A stretch of DNA of 64,000 nucleotides from an uncultured Litoreibacter sp. (lineage in GTDB: Bacteria > Pseudomonadota > Alphaproteobacteria > Rhodobacterales > Rhodobacteraceae). The position numbers were made by a program, and so were the translations under genes. The stretch spans positions 682,001-746,000 of the forward strand of contig NZ_CANMXB010000001.1 in assembly GCF_947501785.1 (NCBI RefSeq), given 5' to 3'. Within the stretch, counting starts at the first letter, position 1. Every line of letters begins with the position of its first letter. This document shows, one piece after another, positions 53,368-62,426 of this stretch. Below the pieces are notes generated by a model. The model saw only the letters and a program-made list of their open reading frames with translations. It had not been told where the DNA came from and ran no database searches.

Positions 53368-53478
53368 CAGTTTACCCGCTACAGATATGAGAAAACTTGT
53401 TGGAGCGCGGGCGATCATGTGCGGCGATGCAAGGCGCTTTTGTCGTTTCCCCAGTCTTGTGGCGGACGCTCGAAGAAA

Positions 53479-53507
53479 CCGCGACATAGCCTCGTCGCGG
53501 ACGTTTT
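53479..53507 (+). terminator. Terminator after tetR
   Basis: Stem CCGCGAC/GTCGCGG with an 8-nt loop followed by ACGTTTTT, about 110 bp after the tetR stop. Convincing on the plus strand. Confidence 0.65.
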
Positions 53508-53554
53508 TCTGTTGGCGAGATATCTCTCACCAACAAAGTCGGTACCGGGCCGTC

Positions 53555-54115
53555 CTATGGAATGATCCGGTTGTACTTGCTACCCTCAATCGTGGCACCT
53601 GCAATCAACCCCGCCTGGCCAAAGACCACCGCGATCACAGGGGACAGCGCCGTGGTGGTGTCCACGCCCAGATTGCCGCCCTCGTTGGACACCGCATATT
53701 CCGCGTCCGCGCCAAGGGTCCAGCCCGGCGAGCGGCGGAAATCGCTGAGCGCGGCTTCGGTCATGAAAAACAGCGCGGTCGAATATTGCTGCGCCCCAAG
53801 CTGGAAGCCAAAGGTCGCCGAGGTTGACGAGTAATAATCCACGGACACGTCGTTGATCCGCAACGCGCCGCGGCCGTAGGACCCGCCGGGGCCGAACAGA
53901 CCGACCTTCGAGATGACCGGCATCATCAGGACGCCAACGGCCTTGTCGGCCAGGTCGCGGCTGCCGGGTACATTGGCGTATAGGAAGTTGAAGGCCTGGT
54001 CGACTCGGGCGTCGATCTTGTTGCCGCCATTGCTGTTGACGCCGTTGCCGCAGGCCGCAAGGCCGGTGGTCGCCACGCCGGAGACAAGGAAATTGCGTCT
54101 GCTGAGTAAGGTCAT
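53555..54115 (-). CDS. SYLF-domain (lipid-binding Ysc84-like) lipoprotein
   Basis: 186 residues from the ATG at 54115. The N-terminus MTLLSRRNFLVSGVATTGLAAC combines a twin-arginine stretch with a lipobox (LAAC), so it is likely an exported lipoprotein. The SYLF domain follows: AVGVLMMPVISKVGLFGPGGSYGRGALRI, FGFQLGAQQYSTALFFMTEAAL, GVDTTTALSPVIAVVFGQAGLIAGATIEGSKY. SYLF domains bind phosphoinositides in eukaryotes; the bacterial role is not defined. Confidence 0.88.
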   Translation of the reverse strand: MTLLSRRNFLVSGVATTGLAACGNGVNSNGGNKIDARVDQAFNFLYANVPGSRDLADKAVGVLMMPVISKVGLFGPGGSYGRGALRINDVSVDYYSSTSATFGFQLGAQQYSTALFFMTEAALSDFRRSPGWTLGADAEYAVSNEGGNLGVDTTTALSPVIAVVFGQAGLIAGATIEGSKYNRIIP

Positions 54116-54255
54116 GATATCCGCCTGTAGTGTTTTGCTCGTAGGGTGCCCGTCTAGCGCGGTGCATTGGCGGCAATAATAGGCGAAACCCCGCGATATG
54201 TCACGGGCTTTGCGCAGCGGTTTGCCAAAAGATAGGCGAGCGACCGCCGACCGGC

Positions 54256-55242
54256 TCAGCCGTTCAACAGCGCTGCGACCCGCGGCGCAAAATAGGTCAG
54301 CACGCCGTCGCATCCGGCGCGTTTGAACGCCATCATGCTTTCCATCATCACCGCGTCTTCATCGACCCAGCCTTGCTGGCCCGCAGCCATGATCATCGCG
54401 TATTCGCCGGACACCTGATAGGCGAAGGTGGGCGCGCCGAACGCGTCTTTCACGGCGCGGCAAATGTCCAAATAGGGCTGGCCCGGCTTGACCATCACCA
54501 TATCCGCGCCCTCATCTAGGTCTCGCGCCACCAGCCGCAACGCCTCGTCGGCATTGGCAGGGTTCATCTGGTAGGTCTTCTTGTCGCCGGTCAATGCGCC
54601 AGACGCGCCCACGGCATCCCGAAACGGCCCGTAGAAGGCCGAGGCGTATTTGGCCGCATAGCTCAGAATGGTGGTGTCTTGGTACCCTTCATCTTCAAGG
54701 GCCGTGCGCATCGCACCGATCCGCCCGTCCATCATATCAGACGGGCCCAGAATGTCGGCCCCGGCCTCCGCCTGCGCCAAGGCCATCTTGACCAACGCCT
54801 CTACGCTTTCGTCATTGACGATGACGCCGTCGCGCACAATGCCGTCATGGCCGTTGATGTTGTAGGGGTCCAGAGCGACATCGGTCATCACCGCCACTTC
54901 CGGCACCGCGTCCTTGATCGCGCGGGTCGCGCGGTTGGACAGGTTGTCGGGGCTCCAGGCCTCCTCGCAGCCTTGGGTCTTCAGGGCCGGGTCGGTGTAG
55001 GGGAACAGGCAAATCGCGGGGATGCCCAGATCGCGCGCCGCGCGGGCTTGCTCGACGATCAAATCAACGCTCAACCGCTCGACCCCCGGCATGGAGGGGA
55101 TGGGCGTGCGGGTGGCGTCACCATCGGTGACAAACATCGGCCAGATCAGGTCGGACGGGGCCAGAACCCGCTCTTGCACCAGCGCTCTGAGGGCGGGTGT
55201 GCGTTTCGTCCGGCGGAACCGCGTGGCGATGTGCTGCGTCAT
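54256..55242 (-). CDS. hemB: Delta-aminolevulinic acid dehydratase (porphobilinogen synthase)
   Basis: Condenses two 5-aminolevulinate molecules to porphobilinogen for haem, and also B12 used by NrdJ. The ATG at 55242 (MTQHIATRFRRTKRTPALRALVQE) gives 328 residues. The Schiff-base Lys lies in MVKPGQPYLDICR and the second Lys in YAAKYASAFYGPFRD. The metal site reads DVALDPYNINGHDG, Asp-rich rather than the zinc-type Cys triad, so it is probably a magnesium-type enzyme, as in Rhodobacter and Pseudomonas. Confidence 0.95.
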   Translation of the reverse strand: MTQHIATRFRRTKRTPALRALVQERVLAPSDLIWPMFVTDGDATRTPIPSMPGVERLSVDLIVEQARAARDLGIPAICLFPYTDPALKTQGCEEAWSPDNLSNRATRAIKDAVPEVAVMTDVALDPYNINGHDGIVRDGVIVNDESVEALVKMALAQAEAGADILGPSDMMDGRIGAMRTALEDEGYQDTTILSYAAKYASAFYGPFRDAVGASGALTGDKKTYQMNPANADEALRLVARDLDEGADMVMVKPGQPYLDICRAVKDAFGAPTFAYQVSGEYAMIMAAGQQGWVDEDAVMMESMMAFKRAGCDGVLTYFAPRVAALLNG

Positions 55243-55390
55243 AAATTCGTCCAAGTTCTGGTATCTTAGGGCGTTCGTGCCATGTTTTAGTGGGTGCCTC
55301 AAGCGCCACGTCACCTCTGGCGCTGGATCACCTTGCCCTATAGGGTGCGGCGAAAATACGATCGAAGACCACGAAAAGGCCCGAGCAGAC

Positions 55391-55906
55391 TTGGATTTCT
55401 ACGTCACCGCATTTGAATTGATCGACCTGCGGTCGTTCTCGAACCTGTGGTTCTGGATCATGCTCGCCGTGTTCTGGTCCACCGCGTCGCATTACGTGTT
55501 GGGCGTGCCGTTTGACATGGTCGGCCGCGCCGCCAAACATGGCGGGCAGGCGGAGCAGGACCTGCAAGACCTCGTGCGTATCAACGCCAACCGGCTGACC
55601 TATATCTCGGATGAGGCGGGCACATGGCTGACCATATTCGCATCCTTCCTGGTGACAGGGTTGGTGCTGACCGGCTTTGTCTATGATGTGGAATTTTGCC
55701 AGGCCCTGTCGCTGATCATCGTGCCGATGCTTTTGGTCTTTGGCATCTCGATCCACAACGCCCGCAAGACTTTCGGGCAGACCGGCGACGACCTGCGCCG
55801 CATCCTGCGACGGCACCGCATCGTGGTGCAGCTGATCGGGATGATGTCGATCTTGGTCAGCTCCATGTGGGGCATGTATGTCAATATCACCACGGGCGTG
55901 CTGTAG
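55391..55906 (+). CDS. Membrane protein of the 'component of SufBCD complex' type
   Basis: About 171 residues with three or four helices (LWFWIMLAVFWSTASHYVLG, WLTIFASFLVTGLVLTGFVY, ALSLIIVPMLLVFGISI, VVQLIGMMSILVSSMWGMYV). The homologous region begins DFYVTAFELIDLRSFSNLWFW, so I place the start at TTG 55391; no ATG fits. Rhodobacteraceae proteins of this sort carry the name 'component of SufBCD complex', but I see no suf genes in the window and the label is unproven. Divergent from hemB. Confidence 0.7.
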   Translation: MDFYVTAFELIDLRSFSNLWFWIMLAVFWSTASHYVLGVPFDMVGRAAKHGGQAEQDLQDLVRINANRLTYISDEAGTWLTIFASFLVTGLVLTGFVYDVEFCQALSLIIVPMLLVFGISIHNARKTFGQTGDDLRRILRRHRIVVQLIGMMSILVSSMWGMYVNITTGVL

Positions 55907-55932
55907 ACCTTGACCTCACGGCGTGGCCCGAT

Positions 55933-58900
55933 ATGTCCAGCGCAATGAGCAGCTCCCAAGATAAGATCACCGTATCAGGCGCGCCCGAGGGGTTTGACGC
56001 CAAACTGGTGGCGGCCGAGCTGCAAAAGGCGGGCAGCGTCATCCATGTGGCCCGCGACGACCGCCGAATGGCGGCGATGCAGACCGCGCTGGGCTTTTTT
56101 GCCCCCGATGTGCCCGTGCTCAGCTTTCCCGCGTGGGATTGCCTGCCTTACGACCGCACCTCGCCCAATTCTGATGTCTCTGCGACCCGCATGGCGACGC
56201 TGGCGGCTTTGGCGCAAGGCGTGCCGGGGCCGTTCATCCTGCTGACCACCTTGTCCGCCGCCACGCAATACCTGCCCAAGCGCGAAACGCTGGCGCAGTC
56301 CAGCTTTGTGGCCACGGTCGGGCAACAGGTTGATGAAGAGGCATTGCGCGGCTTTCTGGTCCGCATGGGGTTCACGCAAAGCCCCACGGTGATGGAGCCT
56401 GGCGATTACGCTATTCGCGGCGGCATCATCGACATCTTCCCGCCGGGCGAGGCGGGGCCGGTGCGTCTCGATCTCTTTGGCGATGTGCTGGACGGCGCGC
56501 GGCGTTTTGATCCGGCCACCCAGCGCACCACTGAGAAGCTGGATGTGATCGAACTGGCGCCCGTGTCCGAGGTGATTTTGGATGAGGCCGCCATCACACG
56601 GTTCCGCCAGAATTACCGCATCGAATTCGGCGCGGCGGGCACGGATGATCCGCTTTATGAAGCGGTCAGCGCGGGGCGCAAGCACGCGGGCATCGAACAT
56701 TGGCTGCCCTTCTTCCATGACGGGCTGGAGGTCTTGTTTGACTACCTGCCGGACGCCACGATCTGCCTTGATGATCAGCTGACGCCCGCGCGTCTGGCAC
56801 GCTGGGAAACCATTGCGGATCAATATGACAACCGCGTAGAGGCGATGAAATCCAAGGCGCGGATGGACACGGTCTATAAGCCGGTGCCGCCAGCGTTGCT
56901 GTATCTGGATGACGCGGCGTGGGACAAGGCCGTCGCAGACCGCCGCGTGCTGCAATACGCGATCCTGCAGCAGGCGACCGGCCCCGGCGTCATCGACGCA
57001 GGCGGGCGGGACGGGCGGAACTTTGCGCCGGAGCGACAGTCCGAAAACCTCAACCTTTTCGGTGCTTTGGCGGATCATGTTCAGAAGATTCGGGCCGCGA
57101 AACAGGTGGTCATCGCCAGCTTCTCGGATGGCGCGCGGGAACGGCTGCAGGGGCTGCTGGCGGATCAGGAGATCCACGACACCAAGCTGATCTCTGACGC
57201 GCGCGACATCACGGATGGCGGCGTGCATTTGGCCATCTGGGGGCTGGAACAGGGCTTTGTGACGCCTGATCTGGCGGTGATCTCGGAACAGGACGTTCTG
57301 GGCGACCGGCTGATCCGCGGCGCGCGCAAGAAGAAGCGGGCGGAGAATTTCCTGACGGAAACCCAGAGCCTCAGCCCCGGCGATCTGGTGGTCCATGTGG
57401 ACCACGGCATCGGGCGCTACACGGGGCTGGAAACCGTCACCGCCGCAGGCGCGCCGCATGAATGTATCCTGCTGGAATACCAAGGCGGCGACCGGCTGTA
57501 CCTGCCGGTTGAAAACATCGAATTGCTGTCCCGCTATGGCCATGAGGAAGGCCTGCTCGACAAGCTGGGTGGCGGCGCGTGGCAGGCCAAGAAAGCGCGG
57601 CTGAAGCAGCGCATCCGCGATATGGCCGACCGGCTGATCCGCGTGGCCGCCGAACGCGAGTTGCGACGCGCCCCGATTTTGGAGCCTGCCGCCGACATGT
57701 GGGAAGGTTTCAACGCGCGTTTTCCCTATGAGGAGACCGAAGATCAGCTGACAACCATCGAGGCCGTGCTGGACGATCTCGCCAAAGGCCGCCCGATGGA
57801 CCGGCTTGTCTGCGGCGATGTGGGCTTTGGTAAGACTGAGGTTGCGATGCGCGCGGCATTTGTGGCCGCCGCCGCCGGTTTGCAAGTTGCCGTGGTTGCG
57901 CCAACCACACTTCTTAGCCGCCAGCATACGCAAAGCTTCAAGGACCGCTTCCGGGGTTTTCCGTTGAATGTCAGGCAGTTGTCGCGTTTTGTTGGCACGA
58001 AAGAGGCCAATCAGACCCGCGAGGGCATCGCGCGCGGCGAGGTGGATATCGCCATCGGCACCCACGCGCTTTTGTCGCAGCAGGTGAAGTTCAAGAACCT
58101 CGGGTTGTTGATCATCGATGAGGAACAGCATTTTGGCGTGCAGCACAAAGAGAAGCTGAAACAGATGCGCTCCGACATCCATGTGCTAACGCTCTCTGCG
58201 ACCCCCATCCCGCGCACACTTCAACTGAGCCTATCGGGCGTGCGCGAGCTGTCGATCATTGGCACGCCGCCAGTCGACCGCTTGGCGATCCGCACCTATG
58301 TCTCGGAATTTGACGCTGTCACCATCCGCGAGGCGCTGCTGCGTGAGCACTACCGAGGCGGGCAAAGTTTCTACGTGGTGCCGCGCGTCTCGGACCTGCC
58401 CGATATCGAAGATTTCCTGAAGGAACATGTGCCCGAAGTCACTTACATGGTGGCGCATGGCCAGATGGCGCCGGGTGATCTCGATCAGCGGATGAACGCG
58501 TTTTATGATGGCAAGTATGACGTGCTGCTGGCCACCACGATTGTGGAATCCGGCATCGACATCCCGACCGCCAACACGATGGTCATTCACCGCGCCGACA
58601 TGTTCGGGCTGTCGCAACTCTATCAGATCAGGGGCCGTGTGGGTCGTTCCAAGACGCGTGCTTATGCCTACCTGACCACCAGGCCGCGCCAGAAACTGAC
58701 CAAGACCGCTGAGAAGCGGTTGCGGGTTCTCGGATCGCTCGACAGCCTTGGTGCGGGCTTCAACATCGCCAGCCAAGACCTTGATATCAGGGGCGCAGGC
58801 AATGTTCTGGGTGAGGAACAGTCAGGCTCTGTTCGGGAAGTGGGCTATGAGTTGTACCAATCCATGCTGGAGGAGGCGATTGCCAAGATCCGGTCTGGCC

Positions 58901-59403
58901 AGATGGACGGGCTGACCGAAACCGACGATCAATGGGCGCCCACGATCAACCTCGGCGTGCCGGTTCTGATCCCGGATGATTATGTGTCTGATCTCGATGT
59001 GCGGTTGGGGCTCTATCGTCGCCTATCCGGCCTGACGACGAAGGTCGAACTGGAAGGCTTTGCCGCAGAGCTGATCGACCGCTTCGGCAAGCTGCCCAAA
59101 GAGGTCAACACGCTGCTGCTGGTGGTGCGCATCAAAGCGATGTGTAAACGCGCAGGCATCGCCAAGCTGAACGCGGGCGAGTGCGGGGCCACGATTGAGT
59201 TCCATGAAAACAAATTCGCCAAGCCCGAAGGGCTGGTCGAATATCTGCAGGACGAGCGCAACTTGGCGAAGATGAAGGACAACAAGATTGTTGTCCGGCG
59301 CGACTGGAAGAAGGATGCCGACAAGATCAAAGGCGCGTTTGCGATTGCCCGCGACCTGGCCGAGAAGGCGGGCACATTCAAGCCCGCCAAAAAGGAGCGC
59401 TGA
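55933..59403 (+). CDS. mfd: Transcription-repair coupling factor
   Basis: ATP-dependent translocase that removes stalled RNA polymerase and recruits UvrA. From the ATG at 55933 (MSSAMSSSQDKI; next ATG at 55945) it has 1156 residues. Domain order is the UvrB-homology region (SFPAWDCLPYDRTSPNSDVSATRM, RGGIIDIFPPGEAGPVRLDLFGD), the polymerase-interaction domain (GDLVVHVDHGIGRYTGLETV, DRLYLPVENI), and the RecG-like motor with Walker A GDVGFGKTE, the DEEQHFG box and SATPIPRTL, then the TRCF C-terminal domain. Length and motifs are normal. Confidence 0.96.
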   Translation: MSSAMSSSQDKITVSGAPEGFDAKLVAAELQKAGSVIHVARDDRRMAAMQTALGFFAPDVPVLSFPAWDCLPYDRTSPNSDVSATRMATLAALAQGVPGPFILLTTLSAATQYLPKRETLAQSSFVATVGQQVDEEALRGFLVRMGFTQSPTVMEPGDYAIRGGIIDIFPPGEAGPVRLDLFGDVLDGARRFDPATQRTTEKLDVIELAPVSEVILDEAAITRFRQNYRIEFGAAGTDDPLYEAVSAGRKHAGIEHWLPFFHDGLEVLFDYLPDATICLDDQLTPARLARWETIADQYDNRVEAMKSKARMDTVYKPVPPALLYLDDAAWDKAVADRRVLQYAILQQATGPGVIDAGGRDGRNFAPERQSENLNLFGALADHVQKIRAAKQVVIASFSDGARERLQGLLADQEIHDTKLISDARDITDGGVHLAIWGLEQGFVTPDLAVISEQDVLGDRLIRGARKKKRAENFLTETQSLSPGDLVVHVDHGIGRYTGLETVTAAGAPHECILLEYQGGDRLYLPVENIELLSRYGHEEGLLDKLGGGAWQAKKARLKQRIRDMADRLIRVAAERELRRAPILEPAADMWEGFNARFPYEETEDQLTTIEAVLDDLAKGRPMDRLVCGDVGFGKTEVAMRAAFVAAAAGLQVAVVAPTTLLSRQHTQSFKDRFRGFPLNVRQLSRFVGTKEANQTREGIARGEVDIAIGTHALLSQQVKFKNLGLLIIDEEQHFGVQHKEKLKQMRSDIHVLTLSATPIPRTLQLSLSGVRELSIIGTPPVDRLAIRTYVSEFDAVTIREALLREHYRGGQSFYVVPRVSDLPDIEDFLKEHVPEVTYMVAHGQMAPGDLDQRMNAFYDGKYDVLLATTIVESGIDIPTANTMVIHRADMFGLSQLYQIRGRVGRSKTRAYAYLTTRPRQKLTKTAEKRLRVLGSLDSLGAGFNIASQDLDIRGAGNVLGEEQSGSVREVGYELYQSMLEEAIAKIRSGQMDGLTETDDQWAPTINLGVPVLIPDDYVSDLDVRLGLYRRLSGLTTKVELEGFAAELIDRFGKLPKEVNTLLLVVRIKAMCKRAGIAKLNAGECGATIEFHENKFAKPEGLVEYLQDERNLAKMKDNKIVVRRDWKKDADKIKGAFAIARDLAEKAGTFKPAKKER

Positions 59404-59406
59404 CGC

Positions 59407-59458
59407 GCCCGCGATATTTTGCGTTCTTTCAGGAGCTTTGCTCCTGAGCCACGCGGGC
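59407..59458. terminator. Nested hairpin between mfd and the peroxiredoxin-like gene
   Basis: Inner stem CAGGAGC/GCTCCTG with a TTT loop (59430-59446), enclosed by distant arms GCCCGCG (59407-59413) and CGCGGGC (59452-59458). It lies between convergent genes and may end both transcripts. It is followed by a GAGTATTTG-type motif that recurs in the window. Confidence 0.55.
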
Positions 59459-59464
59459 AAAACC

Positions 59465-59490
59465 TCAGAGTATTTGCCACCAAATGGAAA
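59465..59490 (+). repeat. Copy of the dispersed motif after mfd
   Basis: CAGAGTATTTGCCACCAAAT followed by GGAAAAGG, immediately after the nested hairpin that separates mfd and the peroxiredoxin-like gene. Confidence 0.45.
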
Positions 59491-59493
59491 AGG

Positions 59494-60030
59494 TCAGACC
59501 GCGCCCTGATACTCGCCGCGCGCGGGGTAATTGTTGGATATCGCGAAGTCCAAGGCGCCTAGAAGCTCGCTGAAATGCGGACGCACGAAAGGCATGGTCT
59601 GCACCGACATGTAATAAAGCGAGCGGTCTTTATTGACCATGAACAGGCCGGGTTCCGAAAACAGCGCGGGCTCTTCGATGCCGATGGACGTCTTGCCGCG
59701 CGAGGTGGAGATGTAGAGCCCCCAATCGCGTGCTTCCTGCAGCGGCAGGTCATAGGCGAAGCGCAGGTTGCTGGCCTCGATCTTGTCGGCCATGGCTTGG
59801 GTGCGTTCCTCGCCATCCGACGAGACAGCGATTGTCTTCACGCCTTTTTCGCCAAATTTGGGGGTCAGCTTGTCCAACTCCTTAAGGTAGGTCGCACAAA
59901 GCGGGCAGTGCAGGCCACGATAGAAACAGACAACCGTGCCCAGGTCGCCATCGTCACTGGCCAGATCAAATTGACCACCGCCCAACTGAGGCAAGGTCAG
60001 GTTGGGGGTTTGTTCGCGTGGCATCAGCAT
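59494..60030 (-). CDS. Peroxiredoxin-like (AhpC/TSA family) protein
   Basis: 178 residues from the ATG at 60030 (MLMPREQTPNLTLPQLGGGQFDL; the second ATG at 60024 is possible). The thioredoxin-fold core shows GTVVCFYRGLHCPLCATYLKEL, with a CPLC motif that supplies the peroxidatic Cys, then KTIAVSSDGEERTQAMADKIEASNL and GLFMVNKDRSLYYMSVQTMPFVRP. This is the group often called peroxiredoxin-like family protein; activity on peroxides is probable but untested. Confidence 0.88.
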   Translation of the reverse strand: MLMPREQTPNLTLPQLGGGQFDLASDDGDLGTVVCFYRGLHCPLCATYLKELDKLTPKFGEKGVKTIAVSSDGEERTQAMADKIEASNLRFAYDLPLQEARDWGLYISTSRGKTSIGIEEPALFSEPGLFMVNKDRSLYYMSVQTMPFVRPHFSELLGALDFAISNNYPARGEYQGAV

Positions 60031-60110
60031 GGGGTGTCTCCTGGTTGAATGAGGTGCGCGGGACCCTATCGCGCACAAGGTATTGCGGCCATGCACAGGT
60101 TGTGTGCGCC

Positions 60111-61295
60111 TTAGCGCAGGCCCTTGCGGATCAGGCCGAAGCCTGCGAGCGACAGCACCATGATGCCGCCCGCAAGCGGCACCAACGTGCCGTCGAACAT
60201 CAACCCCAACGGGATGGCCAGGGCCACGCCCAGCACCGTCGCAACCGCCCCGATGACGGAAGAGGCCAGTCCGGCGATATGGCCCACCGGTTCCATCGCC
60301 AAGGCGTTGAGATTGCCGATGACCAACCCGGCCATGAAGAAAATCGACACGTTCCAAATCAGGAACACGGCGAACGGCACGCCGTTGGTCGTGGCGAGGA
60401 TCAACACAATTGCCGACAGGATGGCTTGACCGCCCATGCCGATCTCGATCATGCGGCGCATGCCGATGGCCATGACCACGCGGGCGTTGATGATGCTGGC
60501 CACGCCACCCAGCAACGCCACCAAGGCGAACCATTCGGGGAAGGTCTCGCCCCGGCCGTAAATTTCGTCAAAGATCTGCTGCACTGAGCTGAGGTCGCCA
60601 AACAAGATGCCATAGGTCATCACCTGCGCCGCCGTTGACAGGGTGAAGGCCCTGTTCGAGAAACACTCCTTCGTGGCGGCCCAAAGGGAGGCGGGCCGGA
60701 AGTCTCGGCGGCGCTCATGGGGCAATGTCTCGGGTTGGCGCAGGCCCATCCACCCCGTGACGATCAAGCAGAACAGGATGAAGGCCACAAACACCGCGCG
60801 CCAGCCATATGCGTCGATGATCAACGCGCCCATATAGGGGGCGGCTGCGGGAACCAGCGTGAAGATCAGCATGGCGTAGGACATGATCTGCGCCATGCGG
60901 CGCCCCTCATAGAGGTCACGCACAATGGCCAGCGTGACAATGCGCGGGCCGGAGACGCCCAGCCCCTGCAAGATGCGCGCGGCAATCATCTGATCCATGG
61001 TCTGCGCATTGGCCGCCAGGCCCGCGCCCAACACGAACAGACCGGCGCCCGCAAGAATAACGGGCTTGCGCCCAAAAGTGTCGGAGAGCGGGCCGGCAAA
61101 CAGCGTGCCAACCCCCATGCCCAGCACGAAGGAGGTCAGCACCAGCTGTGCGCGGTTGCGGTCCTCGGGGCTGATTTCCGCCGCGATCTCGGGCAGGGCG
61201 GGCAACATGCCGTCGACCGAGAAGGCCACCATCGCAAAATTCATCGCGACCAACGCGATGAACTCGGGCAATGGCAGGCGCTTGTCATCCGTCAT
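60111..61295 (-). CDS. MFS multidrug/bicyclomycin-type efflux transporter (Bcr/CflA family)
   Basis: Inner-membrane antiporter of 394 residues from the ATG at 61295 (MTDDKRLPLPEFIALVAMNFAMVAFSVDGMLPALPEIAAE). Twelve helices are traceable. The MFS motif between helices 2 and 3 is FAGPLSDTFGRKPVILAGAGLF, and motif C-like RILQGLGVSGPRIVTLAIVRDLYEGRRMAQIMSY is characteristic of the Bcr/CflA group. The substrate is unknown. It overlaps the membrane hydrolase gene by 4 bp. Confidence 0.9.
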   Translation of the reverse strand: MTDDKRLPLPEFIALVAMNFAMVAFSVDGMLPALPEIAAEISPEDRNRAQLVLTSFVLGMGVGTLFAGPLSDTFGRKPVILAGAGLFVLGAGLAANAQTMDQMIAARILQGLGVSGPRIVTLAIVRDLYEGRRMAQIMSYAMLIFTLVPAAAPYMGALIIDAYGWRAVFVAFILFCLIVTGWMGLRQPETLPHERRRDFRPASLWAATKECFSNRAFTLSTAAQVMTYGILFGDLSSVQQIFDEIYGRGETFPEWFALVALLGGVASIINARVVMAIGMRRMIEIGMGGQAILSAIVLILATTNGVPFAVFLIWNVSIFFMAGLVIGNLNALAMEPVGHIAGLASSVIGAVATVLGVALAIPLGLMFDGTLVPLAGGIMVLSLAGFGLIRKGLR

Positions 61296-61765
61296 GCGCG
61301 GCGCCTCTTTAGATACATGATGGCCGCGGCCAGCCAAATGGCGATTTCCAACGCGAAGCTCCAATGCGCCATGAAGGACAGCACAAAATGGGAATGGGTG
61401 GGCTGCACGGTCGCAAACTGGAAGAACTGGTCAGAGACCGGCCAAAGCCACATGATCGACCCGACGATGCTGTCGAGGCAAAGATGCATGAACCACGCGC
61501 CCATGAACCAGAACACGGCTGGTTTCAGCGGGTAAGGCAGGCGCAGGGCAAGGGGGGTGATGACCGCCAGAGCCATCAGCCAGAACCCCGGCGCATGCAC
61601 CCAGTAGCGGTGATGATGAAACGCCCGGTCATCGACGAGATAGAAGAACAGCAGGTCGATATCGGGAAACACCGCGCCAAGGATGCAGGCCCAGAAGATC
61701 AGCGGCGCGGCAGGGCGCGGCGCGTGGGCCAGGATGTAGCCGGAAGGCAGATGCGCAGTGATCAC
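61292..61765 (-). CDS. Membrane-bound metal-dependent hydrolase (YdjM/DUF457-like)
   Basis: 157-residue integral membrane protein. It keeps the family His/Asp pattern: MITAHLPSGYILAH near the start, GAVFPDIDLLFFYLVDDRAFHHHRYWVHAPGFW in the middle and FMGAWFMHLCLDSIVGSIMWLWP later, consistent with a metal centre facing the membrane. The biological substrate is not known. The gene overlaps the MFS gene (ATGA) and follows the DsbA-family gene by 6 bp. Confidence 0.8.
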   Translation of the reverse strand: MITAHLPSGYILAHAPRPAAPLIFWACILGAVFPDIDLLFFYLVDDRAFHHHRYWVHAPGFWLMALAVITPLALRLPYPLKPAVFWFMGAWFMHLCLDSIVGSIMWLWPVSDQFFQFATVQPTHSHFVLSFMAHWSFALEIAIWLAAAIMYLKRRRA

Positions 61766-61771
61766 AAGGCG

Positions 61772-62425
61772 TTACGCGTCAGGGGCAGGCTGATTGCGCA
61801 GCTCGTCCAGCACCCGCTCCCACAAATCAGCAGGTTGTGCGCCAGGCAGGACGTGCAGGTTGGCCACCACGAATGTGGGCACGCCGGTGACCCCGTGATT
61901 GCGCGCATGGGCGTCGCGTTCCGCAATGTCCTGCCGGTCGCTGTCTGAGGCCAGCAGGCGTTCAACCATGTCGCGGTTCATCTCGGCGGAGACGGCAATC
62001 TCCGCCAACACGGCGTGGTCGCCAATGTCGCGGCCTTCCACGAAATAGGCCTTGAACAGTTTGGACACGATTGCGGTTTGACGCCCCTCCAGCCCGGCCC
62101 AGTGGATCAGCCGGTGGGCGTCGATGGTGTTGGGCGTGGTCTTGATCGCTTCGAAATTGATCTCGAGACCTGCCGCCTCAGCCGCCTCGGCGATGCGGCC
62201 ATAGACCGTCACGGCGTTGTCCTTGCCGCCGAACTTGGTTTCCAGATATTCGCGCCGGTCCATGCCGCCCGCGGGCATGTCAGGGTTCAGCTGGAACGGG
62301 TGCCATTCGATGCGAAACGGGTGATCCGCGTTCTTTTCCAGCGCTCGGTCCAGCCCCGCCTTGCCGATATAGCACCACGGGCAAATAGGGTCGGAGATGA
62401 TGTCGAGTTGGATCGTCGCGCTCAT
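61772..62425 (-). CDS. DsbA family oxidoreductase (FrnE/HCCA isomerase-like)
   Basis: 217-residue cytoplasmic thioredoxin-fold protein with a large helical insertion. The active-site motif CPWC is in LDIISDPICPWCYIGKAGLDRAL; the cis-Pro loop is VTGVPTFVVANLHVLPGAQP. The segment FRIEWHPFQLNPDMPAGGMDRREYLETKFGG is typical of FrnE-like DsbA proteins. Polyketide oxidation or protein disulfide exchange are both possible. No signal peptide. It follows the acyl-CoA synthetase stop by 1 bp. Confidence 0.9.
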   Translation of the reverse strand: MSATIQLDIISDPICPWCYIGKAGLDRALEKNADHPFRIEWHPFQLNPDMPAGGMDRREYLETKFGGKDNAVTVYGRIAEAAEAAGLEINFEAIKTTPNTIDAHRLIHWAGLEGRQTAIVSKLFKAYFVEGRDIGDHAVLAEIAVSAEMNRDMVERLLASDSDRQDIAERDAHARNHGVTGVPTFVVANLHVLPGAQPADLWERVLDELRNQPAPDA

Positions 62426-62426
62426 G

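Noticed and set aside
55975-58182. A 735-codon open frame on the minus strand opposite mfd
   Set aside because: mfd on the plus strand is unambiguous; the antisense frame is rich in Arg, His and Gln without domain signatures and comes from codon bias.
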